From contig NC_087062.1 in the NCBI RefSeq assembly GCF_963678635.1, forward strand, positions 68,371,415 to 68,435,414: a DNA stretch of 64,000 nt, in the 5' to 3' direction. Positions 22,574 through 37,500 of the stretch are shown here, piece after piece (the first letter of the stretch is position 1; every line of letters begins with the position of its first letter). Under the pieces are notes generated by a model, which searched no databases, was not told the origin of the DNA, and was given only the letters and a program-made list of their open reading frames with translations. A program made the position numbers and the translations under genes. The stretch is from Symsagittifera roscoffensis. Taxonomy: Eukaryota > Xenacoelomorpha > Acoela > Convolutidae.

Positions 22574-25500
22574 CTGAACAACCAGACAGAAATAATTTAG
22601 AAATGTCGACCGTTTCCTTAGGAAGACGATATAGATCTACTGAGCTCCCCCAAAACAGCCAACAGTTGGAAAATTCATTACCGCAAAGAAACAGAAAAAA
22701 ATCTCATACTTCGAATCTTAAAAAAATATATATGCTCTTCGAATTTCAAGAACAATTTATGGTTGGACTTTTTTTGACACAAACAAGCTGCGCTTCGCAA
22801 ACACTAGCCAGAATACGACAAAAAAGCAGCTCTAAAAAGCAAAATAAGAATAGGTAGAAGCCTGGAATTAGTAACATAGCCAATTGAAGATTGGAAAAGA
22901 GCAATGAACGCAAGTAAACATAAAAAAAACCACTGACTTTCTTGATAAAATCTCAACTTTCGAATTTCAAAGAAAACAATAGCTGCCCTTTAAGCTCTTT
23001 GAATTTCTGGAAAAATTGATGACCGGCGCTTTTTTTGTCAACATGCACCCAACTAGAGAAAACTGGATCAATAGGCAAAGTTTTTATTCCGCTGGAAATC
23101 TAAAAACTAAATTCCACTTTCGCAACTAGAAATCGTTCGTTTTTTCGATTAGTTGTCAACTAGATAATATAGTTTTTGAATCAGGAGAATGCGTCTCCAT
23201 TTATTGCCCCAACTTACTGCTCATCCAACTGAGCTTCGGAAGCTTTTATGGAACAGCCTCAAAAGCAATACGCGGAGTTTTCCATCTATTTCAGCAAAAA
23301 CAGTAGGCAGATTTTTGTATGTTTTACTGAGACAACGTTGTCCAACAAAATTGAAGCAGTAGAACATAGCCAATCGAAAGTTGGAAAAGAGTAATGAAAC
23401 TAAGTAAACATATTTTGATAGCATTCAACCAACTTGAGAAAAATGGATCAAAAAATTATGTTTTTATTCCGCTGGAAATCTAAAATTTAAATTCCACTTT
23501 CGAAACTAGAAATCGTTCACATTGTTTTTTCGCGCCAATTCCACGTTCGTAATTGGAGAGTGCTATTTACGTCTTTTTCGACAGATGAATTTAAATTGAA
23601 CTCAAAAAGTGGATATATACCTAAGTACAATCACAAAAGCATCAATATGTATGAATGCACATCTGTGGTTATTAGACTTTTAAGACTTTTCCTGAAAAAA
23701 AATTCAGCAAGACCTATATAAGAGTCTTCACTACGTTCATTACCTTTTTAAAAAAATCTTTGCCACGCGACGAATTCCTGTGACCTACAGATCAGGAATC
23801 TCACACTCTAAACCTCTCATTCACGGACGCTTAACAATCAGCAAAGAATAGCCAGGAATAAAGACAACAGATGCTATGAAACTTATAATGCTACAGATCG
23901 TGATTATGGCGAAAGTGCCAGAATGAGCATTTTTATTTGAGAGTTAGGTTCGAAAAAAAAGAGGGTTCAAACTATTACACTTCAACCGAAGGGTGTCATA
24001 CACTTAACCCCATTTGAGAAAACTGGATTAATAGAGAAATTTTCATTCCGCTGGGATATCTGAAAACTTAAAACGTCGTTCGAAACTAGAAGTCGATCAT
24101 GTTCTTCGCAACCTTTACAATTTTGTTGTTCAATATTGGAGTTTGCCTTCGAGGAAATGAAGCGAACTTAATAAGAAATTAAAAGACAGGCCACGAAAAA
24201 AAAAAGACAATTCAACCGCAGCATGAACAAAGTTTTTTTTTCTGAAAAAAAATCATCAAGACCTATACACTTTGCTCGCAAATCGCTCGTGCAATAAAAT
24301 TATCCCAGTTTGAGAAAACTTGATTACTAGGTAAATTTTAATGCCGCTGGGCTATCTAAAAATTAAAAACGTCGTTCGAAACTAGAAAGTGATCATGTTC
24401 ATCGCAACCTTTACACTTTTGCTCCAGTATTACACAATACTGGAGTTTGCCTTCAAGGAAATGAAGCGAACTTAATACGAAATTAAAAGACAAGCCACGA
24501 AAAAAAAACAATTCAACCACAGCGTGAACAAATTTTTGGACGTTTCCTGAAGAGAATCATCAAGACCTACGTTATGACTCTTATGGCTTTGCCAAGCACT
24601 CTTCAAAATAACTGCATAACCTGCGTGAAAAAGCTCAATGTTCACCTGAAAAAAAACACGATCTAAATGACTCCTTTTACTATAATCTTAAGTAATACTA
24701 AGCAATTAATAACATACAAGGCCATTTCAATTTAAAATCCTGGTTTCTTTAGTAACTTTAGACTCACAGCTCCGGGCGACATCAGGTCAGAGAAAATTTC
24801 GGGTTTGAAATTCTTGGCAGCTAGCTCTTGTGCCTTCACATAGTACTGAAACAAAAATCAACTATTATTTTTTGATGCTATTAATCTTCTTCTATGTTGG
24901 TAAGGTTTATTTTGTTTCTAATTTACGTTTAAAGGCGAGTTAGTAAAATTCAACGCCAATTCATTATTCAATGTCATTCGATACAACAATTTTTCAAAAC
25001 AACAAGTGACCCATAGATTCAAAACTCGTTCTCATATTAAAAGTAGTTAAGACTCCAATCTGAGCATACGAGAGAATGAGAACAGCTAAGCGGACAAATC
25101 TAATAATTATCGATTAATGACTCACCAGTCCGAGTGACTTCCAATCAAGCAGTTCGCTGAGCCTCTCAGTCCTGTTTCTCAGCACTATGCGCTGTCTCCT
25201 CGTAAGCCGACAGAAGTCAAACATGAACTAAACACGAAAGATGCTGCCATCCTTTTAGCCAAATTGTCCAACACAGAACAGTGCAATTTTCACTGCAGTA
25301 AAAAATGCAATGAGTTCTGGCGGGTGAGCACATATCTCATCCCATTGCATATGCGTCCCACCAATTAAATTGATAGATTTCATCCTAATTCAGTTTTCTT
25401 CCTTTTGCAAAAAAAATTCTCCCAGTGGCTGGTAATGAGCACACTTTTGCCACTGCTCTGCACCGATAACTTCAAGGCAATCTCATCAACAGTTCGTGTA

Positions 25501-28500
25501 TTTGCACTGGCAAGCAGGCAATATATGTCACCTACTAGGTTAATAAATGGAACAAAATCTGCTGCTACAATAAAATAGGACCAAATCTGGGCGAACAAAG
25601 ACGAAAACTGCATGGCAGATAGCCCGAAAGGCAGACAAATTGGTACCTATCAGCAATCTTTAGAATCCGAATTTGACTGCTTTTCACGTTCATTTCCAAT
25701 CTGTTCCATTTATTTCAAATCAAACCAAATCAAACCTGCACGTTAATTTCTTTCAAAATTTTGAACACTGAAATCTGATGGCTAATATGATGGCTGTAGC
25801 TATGAGGATTTCAAGAAAGTTGTATTAACTATATCTGACTGAAAAAGAAATTACTTGAGATAGCTGCGCCTGCGATTCCTCGGGATGTTTGAACATCCTG
25901 TCGACAATGAAGATTCCGTACGAGGCCGAATCTGTGATGTGTTTCTCCACAAAGGATCCGAAGCCCGATAAGTTGGTCGTGATAGAGGGCACGCCCATCA
26001 CTGTGCACTCGGCGGGCGTGTATCCCCAGGGTTCATAATAGGAGGGGAAAACACCAAGGTGACACCCTCTCACAAACTGGTCATAGTCCATGCTCAGAAG
26101 AGGACTGGTCGAAGACAGGAACTCCGGGTGAAAAATAACCTGAACAACAAAAGTACAAGTAATGATTGGGTAAAGTATCTTTGCTGGTTCACAAAAATAT
26201 ATGGACTACATAAATATCATTCAGAAATAAAATTTAACGCGCATTAATTTACTGTGCCAATCTTCTTGTTCAAAAAATGGCGAGACCAATTCTTCATGTT
26301 CTACAGGAACACACCCACCTATCATACTTGTATCCCGGGGTAGATTTAGGGGGGGGGCGTAGAAGCAGACGCCCCCCCCCCTCAGAGATTCGACCCCATG
26401 CCGACCCAAAGGGTTCCCCCTTTGAACTATTTTGAGATATCCATTTTTGGCTGACGGACCCTAAATTTTTTAAAGACGCCTTCGGCGCCAATATATACTT
26501 ATTTCCAATAACTTCAAGAATCATTTCTGAACTCTTATCATTTCTGAAACTTATAGTCAATGCCAAATTGTTGGGAATACCCTTTTTATTCCACGAATCT
26601 GAACGAAGATAATTAACCTAAAATTGCTCATTTTGACGTCGGGTTTCAGTTTATCATTGATTTCTACACGCAAAGAAAAATTAATTAATAAACTTAAATG
26701 CTCTAGTTTTTCCTGTTGAATTGCGGTCAAGGTCACCGATTTTGTCAACAATTTTGCATTAACAATATATCAAGATATTGCATTACATTGAACACAAGTG
26801 CATGCGTACGTGACATTTTCGCTCATCAGAACATTCAAAAAGCATACTAAATATAATTTTACAACAAGAGTTTTAATGTGCTTCTATGTTGTACTCTATG
26901 TGCTTTTTGGCAATACTAAATTAAAGAATTAGATTAGCTAAAAATAAATATATTCAAGCTAGATCTTTTTACATATAAAACAACCATGGCTCTACTGTAC
27001 TGTAACTGTTTTTAAGTATTGTTTTTACTGACCTTGACCCTGTCTGAGTCGTCGTTGAACAGGTGCACTTTCCTCAGAGTGGACAGGATGGGGTCATTGA
27101 AGTCATCTGTCATGTTGTGAGTGCAGATGGGCGGCAAGTTCGGTCTCTACAGATGGAAACACGCCAACATTCAGTCAAAGGGCACACACCAGAAAAGAAT
27201 TTAAAAAAACAAGCACAGCATAAAACATTTTGGTGAAGTTTACCCCAAATTTAATTTTAGATCATTAAGATACAATTTATATTGGTAAATATATTGATAG
27301 ATGATAAGAAAATCTTCCTCCTGTCTTTCTCGGCTACAATTATGATAGCATTAAAACATTTTTTTAAAATATGGTCATCGAACTTGATTCACAAACATCC
27401 TAAAAATCTTGCGACGCTTCTAGAAAACTTTGTAAAAGCGAAATGAATAAAATAACCAATTAAATTATGAATTCATATTTTTAGGAGGTACCCATGTATG
27501 CAGTGATCACAGTATTTACTTAGCAAATGAAAGCAATGAATCCGTTCCAATGACAAAATTAATCGAATCACAATACTGAAGCTGCTTATCAAAATGAAGG
27601 AAGCCGGTGCAAAATAAATAATTGGAATAGTTTTCAGTCTTCCTGGATTTTAAATTTTGTATTTATTCACTGAATGAAAAGGGGTTCAATTTCAATCAAT
27701 TCTGAAGCCAGTCACTTTTTCTCATTGAGCTTTGGCGATACTCCAAAAGAAACCTTAGTTTTCGCATCGATCAAAGTTTTCAATTGTTTTTGTCGAGCCA
27801 TGATGTTTTCTGACGCCCCTCCCTCCATAGAAAGAAAAATTGCGACCAAGAGCTTTCAATCCCTAGATAACAAGGTTTAACAGGCGAAGGGGTAGACCTT
27901 ATATGCGATAAGCTGAATCTCAAAGGATAATTTCAAAAACATTCTCGCTAGGCGAAAAGGATATCAATTTTATACTTCTTGGGCGCCGATTTCAACGCAG
28001 AGCTTGAGCTGAACAAAAAGGACATCTTTGGCTCCAAACGGTTCCAAAAAAAATTCATTGGATTCAGCGTCATTAACGTTATCAGCATCATTTTAGCTGC
28101 ACACTTACGTGTCGATCTCCATGCTGAGAAGCACACCATTCATTCATATTTCAGACTGTAAAAATTCAAATCTCCGACAAATAGTATTTTAAATCAATTT
28201 GAATTTTTCAAATTCACTATTCAGAACCATTTATAGACTTAACATTCGTTCAGAAATCAAGCTAGCATATCACTCTGAACTAGCGGTGCCTATACTAACC
28301 GAAAATTCCATGGCTCAGTTGACATGTGACTCGAAACTTGTGACTCGGCACAATAGAGCTTGCAAAAGGTAAACAAAAATTAAGTACGGAAGATAAACAG
28401 CTTTGAAAAGAAATTAGCCGACATAGTTCAATCCACCAAAGTCTAGATACCGAGTCTTTCTTGCCTTTCCCGAATCATTTTCCTTAATGTCTTGTGAAGT

Positions 28501-31500
28501 CAGTAATTATGTGGTAGGTCAGTAAATCGATGCATCAGTAAACCAAAAATTCATGATTCAATTATAAAATCACATTAGCTAAATACTGAGATTTGAACGA
28601 AATTACAAAGTTTGTCCTCAAAACAATAATTGAATTAAAAAACGAAATAAAAAACCTATACGCCCCACAGTTATAAAACTCTTGTTCTAGCTCAGGGAAA
28701 ATTTATTCTGTAAATCTTTGATTCCGCAATTGATGTAATTATTACTTAATTAGTTTTACTGGTCTGATAATTTAATTACACGTCGTTTACTGTACGCGCC
28801 GCAATTTTTCATCAAAATGAGCCGATGTTAAAACTGGATTCAAAGGTAATGTTTTTTCATTTCGCTGGAAAATTTAAAATTAAAACCTACTTTTGAAATT
28901 TAAAACTAGATTTCATGTTTTGCACTATTTGTATTTTGTCAAATTTACTTTGTATTTAGCAAATGAATTTCAAGTGAGCTTTCAAAACAATCAAAAATTT
29001 TGAGCACAATAATTTTCACTTTGCGCAAAACTTTTCAAATATTTATCTAGGACACACCTACTTGCAACAAATTTATATGCACTCAGAAAAAAACTAACCT
29101 TTCTTCCCAAAATTAAGGCTAGCCACTAATAAAGCGTATCGAAGATATGCATTTAAATTACCGATGTATGCAGCTAAAATGCCACCAAAATTAGCACTGT
29201 CTGCAAGTTGGGACTCTCGCAGAAAAAATGGATTCGTAGTGGAAACAAATAACACACAGAGGCGAAGCGGCGCTTCGCATCACTTGCGATACAACAAAAA
29301 AAATGGCATTGTAAGTACCAAATAGTCATAGAGTTGTAAATAACTAAATCGAAGAAATAATAACTTGAAAAAATCGACAACTTTTTTGGAAATACGAAAC
29401 ATTCAATCTCAAGAAACAGACGATAAATACAGCCTCTAAAATTAAGCAAGCCTCAAAAATGTCCGAGCGTTCAGTAAACCAACAACACATAGTAAGACTT
29501 CAATTGATCTGATACCAAGAAATGTCAAAGGAAATTGTTGTCTCAAAACGATTAAAAAATCATATATTTTTTTTAGAAATATGAACAATTCAACAATCTC
29601 AGAAAAAAAACAGACGAGAAACCCAACCAGTTCGATAAAGCAAGCATTTAGTGTTTTACGAGCATCCACTAAGCCAACAACACGAGGCTAGACGTCAATT
29701 GACTCGAAAACAAAAATACCAAAGGAAATTGTTGTCATGAAAAAGTTTTTAGAAATACGAAAAATTGTATCTCAGAGAAACAGACAGGAAACACAACAAT
29801 TAGCTTTAAGCAAGCCTCTAGCTTTTTTCCAGGCGTCCATTAAGCCAACTTTGCGAGGTTAGACACCAATTGATCTAAAACCAAAAATGGCAACGGATAA
29901 TCAACCATTTTTTGGAAATAAGAAAAATGCAATCTCAGAAAAACAGACGACAAACTAGCAATAAGCAAGCTTTCAATTGACTTCAATTGATATGATACCA
30001 AGAAATGTCAAAGAAAATTGTTGTCTCAAAACGATTAAAAAATCATATATTTTTTTAGAAATATGAACAGTTCAACAATCTCAGAAAAAAAACAGACGAG
30101 AAACCCAACCAATTCGATAAAGCAAGCTTTTAGTGTTTTACGAGCATCCACTAAGCCAACAAGACGAGGCTAGACGTCAATTGACTCGAAAACAAAAATA
30201 ACAAAGGAAATTGTTGTCATGAAAAAGTTTTTTAGAAATACGAAAAATTGTATCTCAGAGAAACAGACAGGAAACACAACAATTAGCTTTAAGCAAGCCT
30301 CTAGCTTTTTTCCAGGCGTCCACTAAGCCAACTTTGCGAGGTTAGACATCAATTGATCTAAAACCAAAAATGGCAACGGATAATCAACCATTTTTTGGAA
30401 ATAAGAAAAATTCAATCTCAGAAAAACAGACGTCAAACTAGCAATAAGCAAGCTTTCAATTGACTTCAATTGATATGATACCAAGAAATGTCAAAGGAAA
30501 TTGTTGTCTCAAAACGATTAAAAAATCATATATTTTTTTAGAAATATGAACAATTCAACAATCTCAGAAAAAAAAAACAGACGAGAAACCCAACCAGTTC
30601 GATAAAGCAAGCTTTTAGTGTTTTACGAGCATCCACTAAGCCAACAAGACGAGGCTAGACGTCAATTGACTCGAAAACAAAAATACCAAAGGAAATTGTT
30701 GTCATGAAAAAGTTTTTTAGAAATACGAAAAATTGTATCTCAGAGAAACAGACAGGAAACACAACAATTAGCTTTAAGCAAGCCTCTAGCTTTTTTCCAG
30801 GCGTCCACTAAGCCAACTTTGCGAGGTTAGACACCAATTGATCTAAAACCAAATATGGCAACGGATAATCAACCATTTTTTGGAAATAAGAAAAATTCAA
30901 TCTCAGAAAAACAGACGAGAAACTAGCAATAAGCAAGCTTTTAGTATTGTTCAAGCGTTCACTAAAGCGGCAGCTCGTGGTTAGACGCCAGTTAACCCGA
31001 ACACAAAGAATGCCAAATGAAAATGTCATAAAAAATGTTGAGCGATTAAAAAGTTTGAACTTTAACTTGTATACTACTAACCGACCTGATGAATAACAAC
31101 AAAAATAATTATTTTTGATCTATAAACAATGCAAAACAAGTTAACTAGACTGACAAAACAAGAGCCGGAAACATTTAGGCCGAATGAACCTTTGAAGCAA
31201 AAAAAAACAGAAAAAATTCAGACAGGTATAATTTTTAAAACTACAGGAGTTAATCAACGACACTTGAAACTACAACTAAAACTGGTTCCAGCGCAAAACA
31301 AATCGTAATTTAGAAACTAAGCTGAGAAATTATAAACCAAAACTATTTAGGACGAACAAAATTTCTAAGCGCAACAACAATAAAAAAAAAACGAAAATTA
31401 TACCAGTCAGGGTTAGCAAATTTAAAAACTACAGAAAATAATCAACGAAACTTGAAATTGAAATGAAGATGGCTTACCGTGCAAAAAACCAGCCGTGGTG

Positions 31501-34500
31501 TGGCGGCTAAGCCGAAAAAACATAAGCCGAGAAACTATAGTCCGACTAATCACTTCTTCCCAGAACAAAATTTCAATTTCAGACACAGAAAAAAAACAAG
31601 GTCCGACCGGGACTCTTGACCATAAGTGGCATTACCTTCAGAGTAGAAGTGATAAAAACATCAATTTTAATTACAAATGTGTAAGAAAAGTTGTTTTCGG
31701 GAAAAAAGTCTAGTTCCCGATTACAAGACATTTGCTCTCGCAAGTGTATTTAAGCTGGGATTGATTTAATTCTCTGGAACCACCAAAACTTTAGTGCCGT
31801 TTGAACTTTAGCGCAAACTCAAATATTTTAGTGGATAAAAAATATCAACTGAGTCTAAATAAGTTGGCGTCCACATTCCCATTAAAAAATCAGGGCAAGT
31901 TTTTCAACAAGTTCACAGAAATCAAAACAAATCCACAAAAAGGGTTTATATGAATCTCAAAATAACTTGAAACATAGCCAACAGACAATCAGAGAAGTGT
32001 CATTGAACTCACGGAAATCAACAAACTGACTTTGAAGAATTCTTAGCTTTGATTTCGAAATAGTTATATTGACCTATTCATTAACCCAATATGAAAAAAT
32101 TGGAGAAAATCATCGCGACCTAGAATAAGATTCTGAACTACTTTAATCTACTCTTAAAAAAAACTAAATTTGAGAAAAAAAAATCAACTCGATCCTATAT
32201 AAGTGACAGTCACTGCGTTCTTTTACACTCAAAAGTAGAAAACAAAACACGAAATGATAAACAAGTCTCTCCACTATACTATATGTAGTTTCTTAGAAGA
32301 AAATTACATTACAGAACAAATTTACATTTGAAATCTTTCATATTCATACATATTGAGTAGACTAACCGAGGTGGAGTATATGCATCTCTTCAATTGAACC
32401 AACTCGTTCTGCGTCAACAGCTCCTTCCCGTCCGGCACTTTGCCCCTCAGGCAGCTCTCGAATAGCTTCTCCCCAATAGTCGATTGTATGTGGGACACTG
32501 TCTCTCTGTGTAGGATAGAAAAACAAACGATGATAGGTTTGGATTGAGCCAAGTTGCCAGATGCCATAAAATACCATGAGTCCCAATAACCGAAAATCCT
32601 AAGTCATAATATTCCGGAATGCCATCATAGCTTGGAAACAAACAATCAGGTACACTATAGTAGATGACAGATTCACGTCGTAATTTTACAACTTCGGTTC
32701 AACCCCAACGGCGTGTTTGTGCCTTGTGAAACAGTTAATGATGGCTTCAAAAACAAAATTATGGAGATTTTAGAATATTGCAGAACTTATTCGATTGCGG
32801 TAACTTGAAATGGTATAGGTTCAACTACTAACTTGAGTTGTTTGACAACTGCCTGTCCCTTGAGAGAGTCCACGTTGAAGTTATTCGTCTTGGCTGGGAA
32901 GATCATAAATGCCACCACTGTCGTCTTGCTGCCCGTGCTCTACAATACACTACGATACTACTGCTTCTTTATTGCATAATGAAGTACAAAACGTTCATGC
33001 GCAAAGACTGACCAAGTTCCTAAAAGCTACGAAATATCACATTATCATCTAATTACACGAATTATCAAAATTGCACTTTCGTTTGAATCCAACTCCCGCG
33101 TATTTTCAAGAAAAACTGTGTTCCGAATTATGCGAAAATGATTTTTGCGAAAAAAATTAGAGGCACACTTCACATACCGAATGATTCTGTTAAACTAACT
33201 ATATCAATAAGTGTACATATTATGATATCTCATGTCGTAGAATGTCTCTGAATACCTTGAGCATGTAGTTCAGTCTGGCTAGTGCCTCTAGGAACATGTC
33301 GGCACCCTTGTTCGAGAACTCGTATCTGCCTGCAGTAAACATGTAGATAGTCTGATCCAGGTCAAATGTGTAGTGCCTAAAATACAAAAACAATCATAAT
33401 TCATATAGTCGGATCAATCCCAGAGTGCAGGTTTTAGCTAAATCAGATCAATGTTACTTGCCGCAATTAAACTTTTTAGTTAAGCTGGGCCTATCAATTA
33501 TTTCAAAAAAGACGTACATCGAAGCTATGCGAGGTTTCGCATCAGTTTCGACATAAATAAAGCAGCAGAAAGTTTGACTCAGATGGACCTCATGTTTCTC
33601 AAGATATTATAATAATTAAACTGTAACCAGATTAAACATTTTCCGTAATTCGTCTGAACATACTGTGAAATCTTGGAAAGCTTGGGAACATGCTTGAATC
33701 TTGGATGAGCATAAATGTAAGAAGCAGTCTACATTATAAAAAAGTACGAACAGAACTGACTTTATAGTAAGATAATACTTTTATTGTTTGTGTAGTAGAC
33801 TACTTCTTGTATATGTTACACATACAAGCATGTTTTCTTCAAGAGATTTTCAGTTATGTTCAGAACAATTTTAGAAAAACTTTAATCTTCTTGATTTTAG
33901 ATAGTAAAACATTTTGAAAAACACGATTCCACGAGTTTAAATTTCATCTGCGTCGAAACTGATGCGAAGCCACTAGGACTACGAAGTCACTTAAACAGAA
34001 AGATAACCATAACCTGTCTTTTCGATTAAACTCAAAATCTAAGATTTGTCAGGATAGTTTTCGAAAAGTGAAATTTTTAAAAAAAAAATTAAGTAGAGCG
34101 AAAACTTCAGAACGTGGACATAACTACTTTTCTTAAACAAACTAAGAAGACGACGATTCTGGGGGAAAAAATTTCACAATCGCTTTATTCGATTCAAACT
34201 TAAATCTCATATTTGGTGCGGTCGATTTTAAGAAGTCAAAAAGATTCCAAAAAACAGTCACAAAAATAATTAAATATGATTTTTCCTAGTGTTATTGTTT
34301 TTCTTTTAAAGAAAAACAGCTTACCAGCTTATGCAGCGGAAAATCCTAAAATATGTTTGCTCTGACTGAACCATTAATCTGAGAGTTGGCGTGGTAGTTT
34401 TCGAGAAAAATCAAAGTTTCAAAAAAAAACAGCCAAGTCTTTTCTGAAAGCCACAAAAAATTTTCTGGAAAAGTTTACGGAGTAGCCGTCCACTTAAATA

Positions 34501-37500
34501 TGCAGGGGAGCTTCCCACATCCCATTTTTTGATTAAAATCAAAATCTGAGGTTTGGCAGGGTAACTTTTAAGAAACAGTCAAACACTCAAAAACTTGACT
34601 TTTCCGAGGGCCATGAATTTTTGAGTTAGAAATTTTTGACGTAGCCGCATACGCACGAGAGTTTTCCAAAACTTGTTCTTTCAATTGAACCTAAAATCTA
34701 TGAAAAAAGGTTTTAAAATAAGTTTTTTGAGTGCGATAACTTTTAGAGAAATTAGTTTTATACCACCCGTGCATTCGATTGAGCCCAAAACCTCAGTATA
34801 GGTCGGTTAAATAGCGAGAAAACGAAAACGTCAAAAAATTGGGTCAAAATTCTTCCTACACGGTTTTCGAAGGCTGTACAAAGTGGAAAAAGTAAAAAAA
34901 GGACTAATGGATTACGCAGGCAGACTGGAGAGTGGGCGATATTTTAACGGAAAATTTTCCAAATCTCCTCAAAAAAATTAAAAACAAAACCCATACATTT
35001 TCATGCACAGAGGCGAAGCTGCGCTTCGCAAACACAAGCGAGGAAAATGCAAAAAGAACTCTAAACAGGCATAACAAAGTGAAATAAGGTAAACATAAAT
35101 TATGCATCTTGAAAAAATTTTTTGTTGAAATTAGGAGTCACATCGGCTCCACGACCACTTTTAATGTTACTGACATCTCAGATTTGGCTGGTAGTTTTCG
35201 AAAAAAAGTGAAAAAGATTCCAAAAATCGATCAAAAATTAGACTCCTAAATCAATAAATTTTTCTCTTTAAAGCATGGTCATACCCTCTGCTTTCCACAC
35301 CTGATTTTTAGATTGAAGATTTCAGCACCCTGATTCTTCAGATTGAAGCCTTAATATCATATTTAGCAAGTAGTTTTCTAGAATAATGCCGAAGTTTCTA
35401 AAAACTTAAGAATTTAAAAAGGAATTTTTCCGAAGTCCATATCAACTTTCCTTTAAAAAAAAAACAGGTTGAAACAGATTACGCAGGAAAAACGTAAGCA
35501 CCATGTTAGTTTTAATGAACTATCAATCTCAGCAAAATTTCTAAAACTGGACAGTTTCTAAGGCCATATATATTTTTTCGAAATGCAGGGCAAAGCCACT
35601 TGTGCCGGTAAGATTCGCATAACTGATTTTCTTTCGGTTGAACCTTTAATCTCCATTTAGCATGATACTTTTTGAGAAAATTCAAAAAGTTTTAAACCAA
35701 AATGTCAAAAAATGGGCTTGTTTGAGGCCATATCTTTTTACTACCAATTTTAGGGAACAGCCTCTTGAGAAGGGGAGATCCACATAATTTTTTATTTTGA
35801 TTGAAACCTTTATCTCAGATATGTTCACTTAATATTTGAGAAAATGAAAAACTCAAAGCAATTAGGTCAAAAAACCCTTCTGAAACTTTTGAATGACGTA
35901 GAACGTGAGATAAAATGAAAATAGACTAGCTAAATAAGCAGGCACGTAGGAGAGCAGCTGGTTTTTCCAATTGGTACATTTTTTGGAAATCGGTACAATA
36001 CATTTTTGGAAAAAATTAAATTTCTGTCAAAGTGCAAAAAAAAATCCAAAGCGTTGCAAAAAAAACGAAACAACAAATAGCATACATTTTCAAAATACCT
36101 GTTTTTTTTCAAACAGGAGCTAACACTAGCCAAGAACAAATCAGCAACATATTCCATTAAATTCTTGATGCTTAAAAAAGCCTAAATATGATTAAATTGA
36201 AATATACCAAAAGTGCCACCAAACGAGCACTTTTTTATTTGCGACTTGGGTTGGACAAAAATTGTAATAATATAATACGCTTTGCTTGTGTAAACACTTG
36301 TTTTCATCAACAAGAAACTGTTCAAAATAAACACCCAAAGCTTTGGAAAAAAAGCAGTTTGAAAAACGTACCAGATATAAATTTCTTTTAGAAAAAACGG
36401 AAAATTAAACGAGAAATTAGGACGAAACCCACAAATCCGAAAAAGTAACATTTTTTTAATACATATAATTGCAAAAACTTATACTACCTCATTTGAACTA
36501 AGGAGTAGTTTATTTGAATTTTCAAGATGCGCATGGCAGCAGATATGAAGCAGAAATGTGTAAGAAAAGTTGTTACCGGAAAAGTTTACTTCCCGATTAC
36601 AAGTCACTTGCTCTCGCAAGTGAAAAGACGCACTGAAGCGTTGAGCATCATAGAAAATTGCATGATCGCGCGCATAATTCAATCATACAAATTGACAAAT
36701 GCCAATTTAAAACCTCAAAGCAGAAGTTCACGATTGCAGGAGTAACATTGTTAGATTTGAGCTCAGGGCCTTGGAGGTAACAATTGTCAACTAGAAATGC
36801 AAAAAAATTGCAGAAAAAAAATTAGACAAAATGAACCGTTTGAGACAACTGAATTTATTGGTTTTGAAACAGGATTTTCAACTGATTTCAAAAGATTTAA
36901 CACTTAAGCATTGTAACTTGATGAAAGAAGTATCTATACTCGGTGGCAAAGCCACACTTCGCAACAAAAATCACAACCGGAGCTCTGCAAATTCTAAAAT
37001 AACCGCAAAAATGAACAAGCGTTATAACAAACTGTATACATGAGTGTCTACGCACTTACCTCCTGATTACAGGCGGCATATTTCGGCTACTACCCCCAAG
37101 CCAGCTACATATTCTATTAATTCAACTGATAAACATTCAGGCTTAGAATACAATGGGGAAAATAAACTATTTAAAAAACGTTGTTTGTTTAAAGAGACAA
37201 ATTTCATGGGGGTCAAAGCTTTACAAACCACACGAACCTTTTAGAAACACACTGCTCGGTAAAATTTAGTACATGGTTACAAAACACTTGCTAGTCGCAG
37301 GGGTAATTAAAAACCGTGTCATTTGTTCCCAACCCAGCAGATTCGAAAAATGCGCAAATATCGGAAAACTACTTTTTCTTGCAAAAACAAACACAAAAAA
37401 ATCGTTTATTCATGCTGAGAAATCTAAATGCAGCCGACATACAGTTGGAAAAGAATCAATGTATGATAATAATAAAAAGAAAAAAAACTCTGACTTGTTT

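Noticed and set aside
26294-26566. 90-codon minus-strand frame with G-G-G and P-P-P runs
   Set aside because: Held open by the G/C homopolymer foldback; frame shared by overlapping alternatives.
29320-31020. CRISPR-like array
   Set aside because: Units are 483 bp with no short constant repeat and unique spacers; eukaryotic intron context.
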